A stretch of 64,000 nucleotides of DNA from Peribacillus frigoritolerans (GCA_030562215.1 JAUPFL010000002.1:682001-746000); one strand, 5' to 3'; counted from the first letter of the stretch, positions 41,936 to 52,533 are shown. Program-made: numbers and translations. Notes: generated from the sequence alone by a model not told the origin.

Positions 41936-43704
41936 ATGTTTGGCAGAACATACTTCAATGGTGAAGTGACAGAAGCAGCTATTGGTGAAAAAGTAACATT
42001 AAAAGGATGGGTACAAAAACGCCGCGATTTGGGCGGGGTCATCTTCATCGACCTACGTGACAGAAGCGGGGTCGTCCAAGTCGTATTCAATCCGGACATT
42101 TCGGCAGACGCGCTGGCCACAGCCGAAAAAATCCGTAATGAATACGTCCTTGATATCAAGGGACAGTCATCAAACGTGATGAAGCCAACTTCAATCCGAA
42201 CGTAACAACAGGGACCGTCGAAGTTCAAGCCGAAAACGTTACTATTTTAAACGAAGCAAAGACCCCTCCATTCATCATTGATGAAAGAACGGATGTATCA
42301 GAAGACATCCGCTTGAAATATCGTTATTTGGACCTGCGTCGTCCAGCGATGTTCGAAACGTTGAAAATGCGTAACAAAACAACAAAAGCGATCCGTGATT
42401 ACTTGGACGGTGAAGGCTTCCTTGATATCGAAACACCTATCTTAACAAAAAGTACACCTGAAGGAGCACGTGATTATTTAGTGCCTAGCCGTGTACACGA
42501 AGGGGAGTTCTATGCACTTCCGCAATCACCGCAAATCTTCAAGCAGCTATTGATGGTATCGGGTTTCGAACGTTATTATCAAATTGCCCGCTGTTTCCGT
42601 GATGAAGACTTACGTGCTGACAGACAGCCTGAATTCACGCAAATCGATATTGAAACAAGCTTCATGAGCCAAGAAGATATCATTAACACCGCGGAAAACA
42701 TGATGGCTAAAGTGATGAAAGACGTAAAAGGATTGGACGTAACACTGCCATTCCCAAGAATGACATACAATGAAGCGATGGGCCGTTACGGTTCCGACAA
42801 ACCGGATACACGCTTCGGAATGGAACTTAAAGATGTTTCCGAAATCGTCAAAGACAGTGATTTCAAAGTGTTCACCGGTGCTGTTGCAAACGGCGGACAA
42901 GTCAAGGCGATCGTCGTTAAGGACGGAAATGCGGATTATTCCCGTAAAGACATTGATGGCTTGGCTGAATTTGCAGCGATTTACGGTGCTAAAGGCCTTG
43001 CATGGCTGAAAGTTGAAGAAGACGGAGTAAAAGGGCCGATCGCCAAATTCTTCGCAGAAGACCAAGAGCAATTAGTATCTGCAGTGGAAGCTGAAGTGGG
43101 CGATCTAATCCTATTCGTGGCGGATAAGAAAGGCATAGTCGCAGATGCACTTGGAGCACTTCGTAACAAGCTAGGTAAAGAAAGAGGCTTGATCGATCAA
43201 AGCAAATTCAACTTCCTATGGGTGACGGACTGGCCATTACTTGAATATGACGAAGAAGAAGGACGCTACTATGCAGCACACCATCCATTCACAATGCCAT
43301 TCCGTGAAGACATGGACAAATTGGAATCAGATCCAGCAAGCGTCCGTGCACAAGCATATGACCTTGTACTGAACGGCTACGAACTTGGCGGTGGATCACT
43401 GCGGATATTCGAACGCGACGTTCAGGAAAAAATGTTCAAAGTTCTTGGATTCTCCGAAGAAGAAGCAAACGCACAATTCGGCTTCCTAATGGATGCATTC
43501 GAATACGGAACGCCACCACACGGCGGAATTGCCCTTGGACTGGACCGCATGGTCATGCTGCTTGCAGGCCGCACGAACCTTCGCGACACCATCGCGTTCC
43601 CGAAAACAGCAAGCGCAAGCGACCTGCTCGTTGACGCACCGAGTACTGTAAGTGACAAGCAATTGGCCGAACTTAACCTAAGACTTGCTGCACTTAAAAA
43701 ATAA
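41936..43704 (+). CDS. aspS: Aspartyl-tRNA synthetase (one frame break)
   Basis: A class II synthetase of about 590 residues. It has an N-terminal OB anticodon domain ([20 protein letters not shown]), the catalytic core [20 protein letters not shown], motif 2 ([20 protein letters not shown]), the bacterial GAD insertion and motif 3 ([15 protein letters not shown]). One base is missing near 42164-42170 (restoring [16 protein letters not shown]). It is downstream of hisS by 12 bases and under the same T-box. Confidence 0.97.
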
Positions 43705-43746
43705 TTCATTTGGCAAAAATATGAAAAAATACCTAGGTGTTTTTTC

Positions 43747-43776
43747 TTGAAACAGAGTTAAGCATTATGCTATGAT
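43747..43776 (+). promoter_or_regulatory. Promoter of 6S RNA
   Basis: TTGAAA (43747-43752), 18 bases, TATGAT (43771-43776), with the start of transcription expected near 43783. Confidence 0.75.
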
Positions 43777-43784
43777 GTTTTCAA

Positions 43785-43981
43785 TAAGTAAGAGTCCTGA
43801 TGTGTTCGTTCTTTAACCTATAAGTTTTGACCGAACACTTATAGTTACCGGGAGCACTAGTTTCCTGGCCGCGTAAAAGCCTCCCTCGAAGAGGACTTAC
43901 AAACGCGAGGAACCGAGCACCCACCTGCGGAGAGCGGGTTCAAAACAAAGGCGTAAACGGCACAATTGGGACTCTTACACC
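43785..43981 (+). ncRNA. bsrA: 6S RNA (BsrA type)
   Basis: 6S RNA binds sigma-A RNA polymerase and mimics an open promoter. The 5' end TAAGTAAGAGTCCTGATGTG pairs with the 3' end GGGACTCTTAC, leaving a large internal bubble and apical stem. Location between aspS and tcdA (yrvM) is that of bsrA in B. subtilis. Ends are approximate. Confidence 0.88.
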
Positions 43982-43990
43982 TTACAAAGC

Positions 43991-44019
43991 AACTCATGTT
44001 AAATAACATGGGTTTTTTT
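43991..44019 (+). terminator. Terminator after 6S RNA
   Basis: AACTCATGTT - AAAT - AACATGGGTT followed by TTTTTTG. Confidence 0.85.
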
Positions 44020-44035
44020 GTGCGTTAAAATAGTT

Positions 44036-44463
44036 AACTCACGAGTAAATGATCTAAACTCACGAGTAAATGGCGTAAACTCACGAGTAAAAGAGCCCAA
44101 TTCACGAGTAAATGGCGAACTCACGAGTGAAAGAGCCCAATTCACGAGTAAATGGCGTAAACTCACGAGTAAAAGAGCCCAATTCACGAGTAAATGGCGT
44201 AAACTCACGAGTAAAAGAGCCCAATTCACGAGTAAATGGCGAACTCACGAGTGAAAGAGCCCAATTCACGAGTAAATGGTGAAAACTCACGAGTAAAAGA
44301 GCCCAATTCACGAGTAAATGGCGTAAACTCACGAGTAAATAGCGAACTCACGAGTGAAAGAGCCAAACTCATGAGTAAATAGCGCAAATTCACGAGTAAA
44401 TGGCGTAAACTCACGAGTAAATGGCGCAAATTCACGAGTAAAAGAGCCAAACTCACGAGTAAG
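44036..44463. repeat. 21-unit tandem array with ACTC-AC-GAGT cores
   Basis: Twenty-one units of 19 or 21 bases, mostly AACTCACGAGTAAAAGAGCCC alternating with AATTCACGAGTAAATGGCGTA. The core ACTCACGAGT is a short palindrome (ACTC/GAGT around AC). The period of about 21 is two helical turns, so all cores face one side of the DNA. Open frames through it on both strands are by-products of the repeat. Four more units follow the neighbouring NERD gene. Confidence 0.95.
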
Positions 44464-44577
44464 CTACAAATCTCAAGAATTAATCAGAGCAAACTTACGG
44501 TAAAACGTCTGATTTCAGATCCTGGCAGGAAAAAGGGCATTAACAAAGAAGCTAAAGGAGAAGGAGTTGATGTATGG

Positions 44578-45547
44578 ATGCTAAAACCGTGTGAAAGGCC
44601 TATGAAAATGCTCAAACTGGAGGCATTAAGCAGGAGGCTATCAGCAAATCATCCAAAACAGGAAAGAATAAAGAACGATTTTCGGAAAATCCGTACAGGA
44701 TTTAACGGGGAGTGGAGTATCGGAAAGGAGTTGAAGGATCTTCCGAAAGAATATCGAGTATTTCATGATTTGAGGTTAGACTACGATGGGAGCCGTTATT
44801 TTCAAATGGATTTCCTAATAATCACCCGGAATTACTGTATCATCATTGAAGTGAAAAACTTTGCGGGAACGCTTTATTTTGACCGCACCTATCCCCAATT
44901 GATTCGTTCAAAGGACGGACAGGAACAGGCATATCTGTATCCGTTAATCCAGGTCGACGTGCAAAAATCCCGATTAAATGATTGGCTTACTTTCCACAAA
45001 TTCCCCTCGCTGCCGATTGAAACGTTAATTGCCAATGCAAACTCGAATACCATCATCAGGACTACCCCAGGCTTTACCCCCATTTTCAAAAAATCACGGG
45101 AAAAGAAACCCTGATCACCAAAATTCATACCCTTGAAGAAAAGTATCCTTCTGAGCAATTAACCCAAAGGCAAAGCAATAGACTTTCAAACACGATTCTG
45201 CAAAAAACACTCCGCATAACCCTGATATACTCAATTTATATCAAATCGATGAGCAAGATCTATTAAAAAGCGTTCAATGTCCTGAATGCTCTGCTCTACA
45301 TATGCACTATCACTGGGGAAAATGGTCATGCAGTCAATGTTCTTACGCCTCCAAAGATGCCCACATTCAAACTCTGCGCGATTTTGCTCTCCTCATAAAA
45401 CCCAGTATTACGAATAAACAAGCACGGCACTTTTTACAAATAGATTCAATTGATATCATGCAACGGATGTTGTCTGTACTTGAATTGCCTTATTCGGGGC
45501 AATTTAAAAATAGAGCTTATAGACTTGATGGATTAATTCACGAGTAA
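44578..45547 (+). CDS. NERD nuclease-related domain protein with C-terminal zinc ribbon (two frame breaks)
   Basis: The N-terminus is typical of Bacillus NERD proteins (MKMLKLEALSRRLSANHPKQ). The NERD domain runs from FNGEWSIGKELKDLP through VFHDLRL, FQMDFLIITRN and IIIEVKNFAGTLYFD, the last carrying the D...ExK restriction-endonuclease-like signature. After breaks at the A6 runs 45088-45093 and 45202-45207 it continues with CPECSALHMHYHWGKWSCSQC, four cysteines of a zinc ribbon. It ends GLIHE with the stop inside a repeat unit. Length is about 323 residues. GGAGAAGGAG precedes ATG 44578. The role of NERD proteins is unknown; DNA processing is inferred from the fold. Confidence 0.85.
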
Positions 45548-45620
45548 ATCGTGCAAATTCACGAGTAAACGGCGTAAACTCACAAGTAAAAGAGCCAAAC
45601 GGCCCCAATTCACGGGTAAA
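45535..45620. repeat. Downstream units of the 21-bp array
   Basis: Four units: AATTCACGAGTAAATCGTGC (overlapping the NERD stop codon), AATTCACGAGTAAACGGCGT, AACTCACAAGTAAAAGAGCC and a diverged AATTCACGGGTAAAGACCCC. Confidence 0.9.
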
Positions 45621-45749
45621 GACCCCAAACTCAAAAAAACCAAAAAATCATCGAATAAACTTCAAATATTCCCTTTTAAGTAACATTCCGCAATATAGAT
45701 TCGTAAATTATAGTAAGGTTGAGCAATAGTCAGCCAAGGATAGAAAGTA

Positions 45750-46895
45750 GTGAGGGCTTTGAAAGATTTATTGTATGCAAAGAGGATGGAAATGCTTCAA
45801 TTAGTGGAGCGGCTAGTGAATATAGATAGTGGTTCTCATACGAAAAAGGGTATTGATGAAATTGGTTCGATTTTAAAAACGAAATTTGAAAGCCTGGATT
45901 TTATTGTGAATACCGTTGAGCAACAGAATTATGGCAATCAGCTGGTCATCCAGCATCGTGATGCGCATCAACCGCATATTCTGGTCGTTGCCCATATGGA
46001 TACGGTTTTTCCGGAGGGCACAGCGCAAAAACGTCCTTTTAAAGTGAAAGGAAATCGGGCATACGGTCCTGGTGTAGCGGATATGAAGTCTAGTTTGGTT
46101 GAACTTTTTATGCGATCCTTTGCTTGAAACAGACGGGGCAGACAGGCTATAAGCATATCCAAATCATTCTTAATAGTGATGAGGAGATCGGGTCTCCGTC
46201 GTCCGCTTCACTCATATCGGAAAAAGCAGCCAATAAGAAGTTCGCGTTAATTCTTGAACCGGCAAGGACGGACGGTTCGCTTGTCACGGCAAGAAGGGGC
46301 TGCGGTCAGTTTAAGGTGGATATCGTTGGGGTGGCCGCCCATTCAGGGATCGAGCCGGAAAAGGGACGAAGTGCAATTGAAGAATTGGCTCATAAGATCA
46401 TCGCCTTACACCGGTTGAATGATCAACAGAATGGAATCAGCGTTAATGTCGGCATGATTGAAGGAGGTTCCGCTGTCAATACGATCGCTTCCCATGCTGC
46501 GGCTTTTGTGGATGTGCGGATTTCGGAAAAAGGCAGGAAGGCATCATCCTCAAGCAGCTGAAAAAATCTGTGCTGAAACCTATATTCCAGGAACGAAAAC
46601 GACATTGAGCGGGAAAATGGACCGTTCCCCCATGGAAAAGAATGAGAAAACGAACTTGCTATTAGAGACGATTCGTCAGGCTGGGAAGGAGATCGGCATC
46701 GAAATTACGGATACGGCCACGGGTGGAGGTTCGGATGCTTCCATCACTTCTGATTTGGGAATCGCGACAGTGGATGGACTCGGGCCCATTGGAGGGAATG
46801 CACATAGTGAAGAGGAGTATTTGGAAATTCCGAGCCTGACGGAAAGGGCACTGCTATTGGCAACCGTCATTCAAAAATTATCAAAAATGACCTAG
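45750..46895 (+). CDS. M20 family metallopeptidase (three frame breaks)
   Basis: A zinc carboxypeptidase/deacylase of the M20 family, similar in layout to glutamate carboxypeptidase. Metal and catalytic motifs are VVAHMDTVFPEG, YGPGVADMKSS, NSDEEIGSPSS, ILEPAR and the dimerisation-domain histidine in VAAHSGIEPEKGRSAIEEL. The end is GGGSDASITSDLGIATVDGL. Breaks: T missing at 46105-46109, one base near 46530-46536, and an A in the A6 run near 46561-46566. Corrected length is about 383 residues. The start may be GTG 45750 or TTG 45759. Confidence 0.88.
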
Positions 46896-47006
46896 CGCAC
46901 TAATTCCGATTAGACTGCTCATATTTCGCTTGTCATAAATGATGTTTATGATATATTGTTAATTGGGAAGCTAAATAAGAACAGAATTTATTGGAGTTGA
47001 ATATAT

Positions 47007-47768
47007 ATGCTGCATCAGTTTTCACGTAATGAATTGGCAATTGGCAAGGAAGGAATCGATATTCTGAAAAATACGACCGTTGCTGTCCTGGGTGTAGGGG
47101 GCGTTGGTTCATTTTCAGCCGAAGCATTGGCACGCACCGGGGTAGGCCGTATTATTCTTGTGGATAAAGACGATGTCGACATCACAAATGTTAACAGGCA
47201 GATCCATGCTCTATTATCAACAGTCGGTCAACCGAAAGCGGAATTGATGAAAAATCGCATTCAAGACATCAATCCCGACTGCGAAGTCATCGCCCTTAAA
47301 ATGTTCTATACAGAAGAGACATTTGAGGAATTCTTCAGCTATGGTCTGGACTATGTCATTGATGCATCGGATACGGTCATTTATAAGATGCATGTGATGA
47401 AGGAATGCCTGAAACGGAATATCAAGGTGATTTCAAGCATGGGAGCCGCTAATAAGATGGACCCGACGCGTTTTCAAATTGCCGATATCTCCAAAACGCA
47501 TACCGATCCGCTTGCCAAGGTCATTCGCACTAGATTGCGTAAAGAGGGCATAACAAAGGGAATTCCCGTTGTCTTCTCCGACGAGAGCCCTATTGTCATT
47601 CGTGAGGATGTGCGGAAAGAAGTCGGCAATGATGAGGCAAAAATCCGTAAAGCCCAAATGCCTCCGTCTTCTAATGCTTTCGTACCATCCGTAGCGGGTT
47701 TAATTGCAGCAAGCTGGGTGATCAATGATATATTAAAGGACATTGAAGTTCGCCGTGTAAATGATTGA
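47007..47768 (+). CDS. tcdA: tRNA threonylcarbamoyladenosine dehydratase
   Basis: TcdA (YrvM, CsdL) cyclises t6A37 to ct6A in ANN-decoding tRNAs using ATP. The E1-like fold is shown by VAVLGVGGVGSFSAEALART, VDKDDVDITNVNRQIHAL, DYVIDASDT and VISSMGAANKMDPTRF. The protein is 253 residues and intact. In B. subtilis yrvM follows aspS and bsrA; here the NERD gene, its repeats and an M20 gene intervene. Confidence 0.96.
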   Translation: MLHQFSRNELAIGKEGIDILKNTTVAVLGVGGVGSFSAEALARTGVGRIILVDKDDVDITNVNRQIHALLSTVGQPKAELMKNRIQDINPDCEVIALKMFYTEETFEEFFSYGLDYVIDASDTVIYKMHVMKECLKRNIKVISSMGAANKMDPTRFQIADISKTHTDPLAKVIRTRLRKEGITKGIPVVFSDESPIVIREDVRKEVGNDEAKIRKAQMPPSSNAFVPSVAGLIAASWVINDILKDIEVRRVND

Positions 47769-47776
47769 TAAAAAAC

Positions 47777-47805
47777 AACTGACTCTATAATGGGTCAGTT
47801 TTTTT
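47777..47805 (+). terminator. Terminator after tcdA
   Basis: AACTGAC and GGTCAGTT around TCTATAATG, followed by TTTTTTG. Confidence 0.88.
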
Positions 47806-47882
47806 GTGTCGAATAGTAGATATTTCTTTTAATAACTTTTTTATCCATATCATATAGACGGGGTCGAAAGAATGAGATAAAC

Positions 47883-47897
47883 TATTTTCAGAATATT
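47883..47897. promoter_or_regulatory. Candidate CodY box upstream of livJ1
   Basis: TATTTTCAGAATATT matches the CodY consensus AATTTTCWGAAAATT at 13 of 15 positions. A weaker overlapping match (TTATTCAGATATTC) follows. CodY represses branched-chain amino acid uptake when these amino acids and GTP are abundant, which fits the downstream operon. Confidence 0.65.
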
Positions 47898-47953
47898 ATT
47901 TTTATTCAGATATTCTGTTTTTTTAAAAGAACACACAAAACAAGGGGGTTCAA

Positions 47954-49140
47954 ATGAAGAAGAAAAAGCTAGCAGGAGTGTTTCTATCACTTTCATTGGT
48001 TGCAGGGGCGCTGGCAGGATGTAGCGGCGACTCGAAAACTAGCAGTTCAGGCGGGGTTCATCAAAATCAGGTGACACAATTAAAATTGGGGCCAACCTTG
48101 AATTGTCCGGAGGTACGGCATCATTCGGCCAATCGGCTGCCGATGGTTTGAAACTGGCCATCGATGAGATTAATAAAGAAGGCATCGACGGTAAAAAACT
48201 GGAAATCGTTAAGGTTGATAATAAATCAGATGCAGCAGAAGCTACAAGCGGTTCGATCAAACTGGTCAGCCAGGACAAGGTTGTGGCTGTAGTCGGATCT
48301 GCAACAAGTACGAATACATTGGCACAGGTTCAAGTCGCACAAGATAATAAAGTTCCTCTACTCACACCAACTGCAACAAATCCCGACATTACCAACAAAG
48401 CTGGAAAATTAAATGATTATGTGTTCAGAACTTGCTTTATCGACCCATTCCAAGGTACGGTGGCAGCCAATTTCGCATCTGACGAAATTGGGGCAAAGAC
48501 GGCTGCGATCTATGTGGACAGCGCAAGTGATTATTCTAAAGGATTGGCCGCAGCATTTAAAGAAGCGTTCACTGCCAAGGGCGGTAAAATCGTGGCGGAA
48601 GAGGCTTATGTAACGAAAGATACTGATTTCCGCTCTACATTGACACGTATCAAATCCGCAAAACCTGAGTTCGTTTTCCTCCCTGGCTATTATGAAGAAG
48701 TCGGATTGATCTTAAAACAAGCACGTGAAGACGGCATAGACCTTCCATTCATGGGTGGGGACGGCTGGGATTCCCCGAAGGTCGTTGAAATTGCCGGAGC
48801 GGATGCTTTAAAAAATACGTATATCACGAATCACTATTCCCCTGAAGATGAAGATGCAAAAATCCAGGATTTCGTTGCAGCCTTCGAAAAAGAATACGAT
48901 AAAACACCGGATGCCTTTGCCGCACTAGGCTATGACACTGGCTACTACCTGGCAGATGCCATCAAGAGATCTGGAGATGCTTCGCCCGAAAAAATCAGAC
49001 AAGCGTTGGAAGATGTCAAAGATCTTCAATTAGTTTCCGGAACACTGAACCTTGATGAAAATCATGATCCGATCAAATCGGCGACAATCTTGGAATATGT
49101 GGATGGCAAACAAACATTCAAGACAAAAATCAATCCATAA
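47954..49140 (+). CDS. livJ: Branched-chain amino acid ABC transporter, binding lipoprotein 1 (one frame break)
   Basis: A type I periplasmic-binding-protein-like (Peripla_BP_6) lipoprotein that captures leucine/isoleucine/valine-type substrates outside the membrane. The signal peptide ends in the lipobox LAGCSGD. One G is missing in the G4 run at 48053-48056. Corrected reading gives GDTIKIGANLELSGGTASFG, then VAVVGSATSTNTLAQVQVAQ and PFQGTVAANF. Length is about 395 residues. It is first of the five-gene liv1 operon. GGGGG precedes ATG 47954. Close paralogue at 53079. Confidence 0.92.
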
Positions 49141-49151
49141 TAACTTACGTG

Positions 49152-49174
49152 GATAGGGGCAAGTCCCCCTATTC
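49152..49174 (+). other. Stem-loop between livJ1 and livH1
   Basis: GATAGGGG - CAAGT - CCCCCTATTC forms a short stem in the gap, without a full T-run. Such structures often stabilise the abundant binding-protein mRNA. The second operon has one at the same place. Confidence 0.6.
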
Positions 49175-49213
49175 TATATTCACTTAAAAACACCTTAACG
49201 GGGAGAGTGCGAT

Positions 49214-50091
49214 ATGGAACTGATTCAGCAATTGGTAAATGGCATTTCACTCGGAAGCATTTATGCTTTGATCGCGCTTGGCTATACGATGGTATACGGA
49301 ATCGTCAAGCTCATAAACTTCGCCCATGGCGACGTATTCATGGTTGGTTCATTTGTAGGGTTTACGCCATTACCGTAATGGACTTATCCTTCATCCCGGC
49401 TTTATTGATTTCGATGGTCGCTTGTGCCATCTTTGGCGTTTTAATTGAACGCATTGCTTATAAACCCCTTCGTAATGCAACACGGATTGCGGCTTTGATA
49501 ACGGCCATCGGTGTTTCCCTTCTGATTGAAAATGGGCTGATTTACATCCGGGGCGCCCAGCCGGAAGCCTATCCAAATAATGTCCTTCCGATGGATAAAC
49601 TCGATATATTGGGAGTTTCCATCAGCAGTCAATCGATTTTGATCTTATCTGTATCCATCATTTTAATGATCATCCTACAATTCGTTGTCCATAAAACCAA
49701 AATCGGCAAAGCGATGCGTGCCGTTTCATTCGATTCCGAAGCGGCTAAGCTGATGGGAATCAATGTGAACAATACGATTTCAGCTACGTTCGCCATAGGT
49801 TCGGCCCTGGCAGGTGCGGCTGGTGTCATTTTTGGCATCTACTATATTAAAATCGAACCGTTGATGGGTGTCCTTCCTGGCCTTAAAGCATTTGTTGCAG
49901 CCGTCTTGGGCGGCATCGGCATCATTCCGGGAGCGATGGTCGGCGGTCTGCTGCTTGGGGTGATCGAGGCTTTGGTCAGTGCAGCCGGTTATTCATTATG
50001 GCGCGATGGCGTGGCTTTCGTCGTACTTATCTTGATTTTGATTTTCTTGCCGCAGGGACTGTTCGGTAAAAATAAAAGAGAAAAAGTATAG
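49214..50091 (+). CDS. livH: Branched-chain amino acid ABC permease 1, LivH (one frame break)
   Basis: A membrane permease subunit. ATG 49214 reads MELIQQLVNGISLGSIYALI. One T is missing at TTT 49361-49363; after it the frame is AITVMDLSFIPALLISMVA. Conserved features are KPLRNATRIAALITAIGVSL, AVSFDSEAAKLMGINVN (EAA-type loop) and GLKAFVAAVLGGIGIIPGAM. Corrected length is about 292 residues, matching its intact paralogue at 54395. Confidence 0.93.
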
Positions 50092-50104
50092 GGGAGACAT
50101 GGCG

Positions 50105-51073
50105 ATGACTACTTTAAAGAATTCAAAGGGTTTTTGGCTCTCGATCGTGCTCGCACTTATTTTTTCGGAATCATGCAGTACCTTATTTCAAACGGTATCC
50201 TCAATCCATTTTATATCAACACGCTCATGTTCATCGGCATCAATATCATGCTGGCGACGAGCCTTCATTTAATCATTGGAATAACCGGGCAGTTCTCGAT
50301 CGGGCATGCAGGTTTTTTAGCGGTTGGGGCCTATGCTTCGGCAGTCATGACAATGAAGCTGGAACTTCCTTTCATCATCGCTGTATTGACTGGGGGCGTC
50401 ATCGCCGCTGTTGCGGGCATGGTGATCGGGATACCAGCTTGCGCCTGAAGGGGGATTACCTGGCGATAGCTACCCTCGGTTTTGGGGAAATTGTCCGGAT
50501 CGTCCTTTTGAATATTGAATATGTAGGCGGTGCAAGCGGGATGCAGGTATCCCACCTGACCACTTGGCCATGGGTTTTTGCCTTTGTGATGATCACCGTC
50601 TTAGTCATCAGGAATTTCACCAATTCGACTCACGGGCGTGCATGCATATCCGTAAGGGAAGATGAAACGGCGGCTGATGCGATGGGAATCAATACGACCT
50701 ATTATAAAGTGGCGGCTTTCGTCATTGGAGCTTTTTTGCCGGAATTGCCGGTTCGCTCTATGCCCATAATTTTTATATTATCCAGCCATCGAATTTCGGT
50801 TTCCTGAAATCCTTCGATATACTGATTTTCGTCGTACTTGGCGGGCTTGGAAGTCTTTCAGGTTCGGTGTTGGCCGCCATTTTACTGACGATCGTGACGA
50901 CTTTCCTTCAGGATTATCCGGAAACGAGGATGATCATCTACAGTCTTGTCCTGATCCTGATGATGATTTTCCGCCCGCAGGGTTTAATGGGAACAAGAGA
51001 AATCACATCATTGTTCACACATAAAAAAACGAAAGGGGGCCAAAAGGATGGAAGCCACAATACCGTTGCTTAA
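50105..51073 (+). CDS. livM: Branched-chain amino acid ABC permease 1, LivM (three frame breaks)
   Basis: The second permease subunit. It starts MTTLKNSKGFWLSIVLALI after GGGGAGA. It contains GITGQFSIGHAGFLAVGAYA, SLRLKGDYLAIATLGFGEIV and LGGLGSLSGSVLAAILLTIV. Breaks: T missing in the T6 run at 50160-50165, one A missing near 50431 (restoring IPSLRLKGDY), and T missing in the T6 run at 50732-50737 (restoring FFAGIAGSLYAHNF). Corrected length is about 324 residues. The end overlaps livG by 26 bases. Confidence 0.92.
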
Positions 51074-51827
51074 AGTAGATTCGGTGGGAATCCGTTTTGG
51101 CGGATTGAAAGCGGTGTCCGATGTGAACGTGGAATTATTTCCAGGGGAACTTGTAGGCCTGATTGGGCCGAATGGAGCTGGGAAAACGACCTTCTTCAAT
51201 TTATTGACGGGTGTGTATGTCCCTACTGAAGGAACGATTGCCTTGAACGGGGAAAATCTAAATAAGCAGCCGCCTTATAAAATTACCCGAAAAGGGATCT
51301 CGAGGACCTTTCAAAACATTCGCCTCTTCAGTGAATTATCCGTGATCGATAATGTGAAGGTTGCATACCACTCGCTTGCCAAGCATGGAATTCCAAGCTC
51401 CATATTCCGGGTGCCCGGACATTTTTCAGGGGAAAAGGAAATGGATGAAAAGGCGCTCGAATTTTTGCGGATTTTCAATCTTGACCATTTTAAGGATGAA
51501 AAAGCGAAGAATCTTCCATACGGACAGCAAAGGCGGCTGGAAATCGCCCGCGCCCTTGCCGCCAATCCGAAACTTCTTTTACTGGACGAACCAGCAGCCG
51601 GGATGAACCCTCATGAAACAAAAGAATTAATGAACCTCATCGCTTTTATCCGGAAGGAATTCAACCTTACCGTTTTGCTCATCGAACATGATATGTCTCT
51701 GGTCATGGGGGTATGCGAACGGATATATGTCCTTGATCATGGACAGCTTATTGCTCACGGAAAGCCGGAAGAAATCCGCAACGATCCAAAGGTTATCGAG
51801 GCATATCTAGGGGAGGAGGTTTCCTGA
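51048..51827 (+). CDS. livG: Branched-chain amino acid ABC ATPase 1, LivG
   Basis: A cytoplasmic ATP-binding subunit, 259 residues, intact. Walker A is GPNGAGKTTFFN, the Q-loop region is TFQNIRLFSELSV, the signature-like LPYGQQRRLEIARAL replaces the usual LSGGQ as is common for LivG, Walker B is LLLLDEPAAG and the switch histidine is in LIEHDM. GGGGGCC-type ribosome site lies before ATG 51048. Confidence 0.97.
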   Translation: MEATIPLLKVDSVGIRFGGLKAVSDVNVELFPGELVGLIGPNGAGKTTFFNLLTGVYVPTEGTIALNGENLNKQPPYKITRKGISRTFQNIRLFSELSVIDNVKVAYHSLAKHGIPSSIFRVPGHFSGEKEMDEKALEFLRIFNLDHFKDEKAKNLPYGQQRRLEIARALAANPKLLLLDEPAAGMNPHETKELMNLIAFIRKEFNLTVLLIEHDMSLVMGVCERIYVLDHGQLIAHGKPEEIRNDPKVIEAYLGEEVS

Positions 51828-52533
51828 TGCTGAAAATAGAGGACATCAATGTTTTTTACGGCAATATCCAAGCGCTAAAAGGGGTTTCCATGGAGATAAA
51901 TGAGGGGGAAATCGTGACTTTGATCGGGGCGAACGGAGCGGGAAAAAGCACGCTGCTCAAAACGATTTCCGGTCTGTTAAAACCAAAGCAAGGAAAAGTT
52001 CTGTTCGAAGGCGAATCGATTGGAGGAAAAGCTGCACAATCCATCGTGAAAATGGGCATATCCCATGTACCTGAAGGACGACGTGTCTTCGCCAACATGA
52101 CGGTGGCCGAAAACCTGGAGCTTGGGGCTTATTTGCGAAAAGGCAAAGAGGGCATCAATAAGGATATGGAAAAGGTATATGAACTATTTCCGAGACTGCT
52201 GGAGAGAATCAAACAGCAGGCTGGCACGCTTTCAGGCGGCGAACAGCAGATGCTTGCAATGGGCCGGGCTTTAATGGCGAAACCACGATTATTACTGCTC
52301 GATGAACCTTCGATGGGCCTTGCACCGCTTCTGGTAAAGCAAATATTCAACATCATCCAAGAAATCAGTGCGTCCGGCACAACGATCCTTTTGGTCGAGC
52401 AAAACGCCAACCTCGCCTTATCCATTGCAGATCGGGCGTATGTCGTTGAAACGGGCCGAATCGTCCTTTCGGGCAATGCCGAGGAACTAACATCAAGTGA
52501 AGAAATAAAAATGGCCTATTTAGAGGCCACTGA
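51827..52533 (+). CDS. livF: Branched-chain amino acid ABC ATPase 1, LivF (C-terminal frame break)
   Basis: The second ATPase. It starts MLKIEDINVFYGNIQALKGV, with Walker A GANGAGKSTLLK, signature LSGGEQQMLAMGRAL, Walker B LLLLDEPSMGLAP and H-loop-equivalent LLVEQNANL. As written the frame runs to 52564 through the terminator. Restoring one G after AYL gives the paralogue ending AYLGGH with the stop at 52531-52533. The start overlaps the livG stop. Confidence 0.95.

Noticed and set aside
43785-43981. T-box or other riboswitch downstream of aspS
   Set aside because: The long closing stem, central bubble, own promoter and position fit 6S RNA; no T-box core sequence is present.
44018-44456. Several 76-78 codon open frames on both strands in the 21-bp array
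   Set aside because: They are the repeat read as codons, with no independent start or conservation signal.
44036-44463. CRISPR array
   Set aside because: Units are contiguous with only 9-11 variable bases and the same few variants recur; there are no unique spacers and no cas genes.
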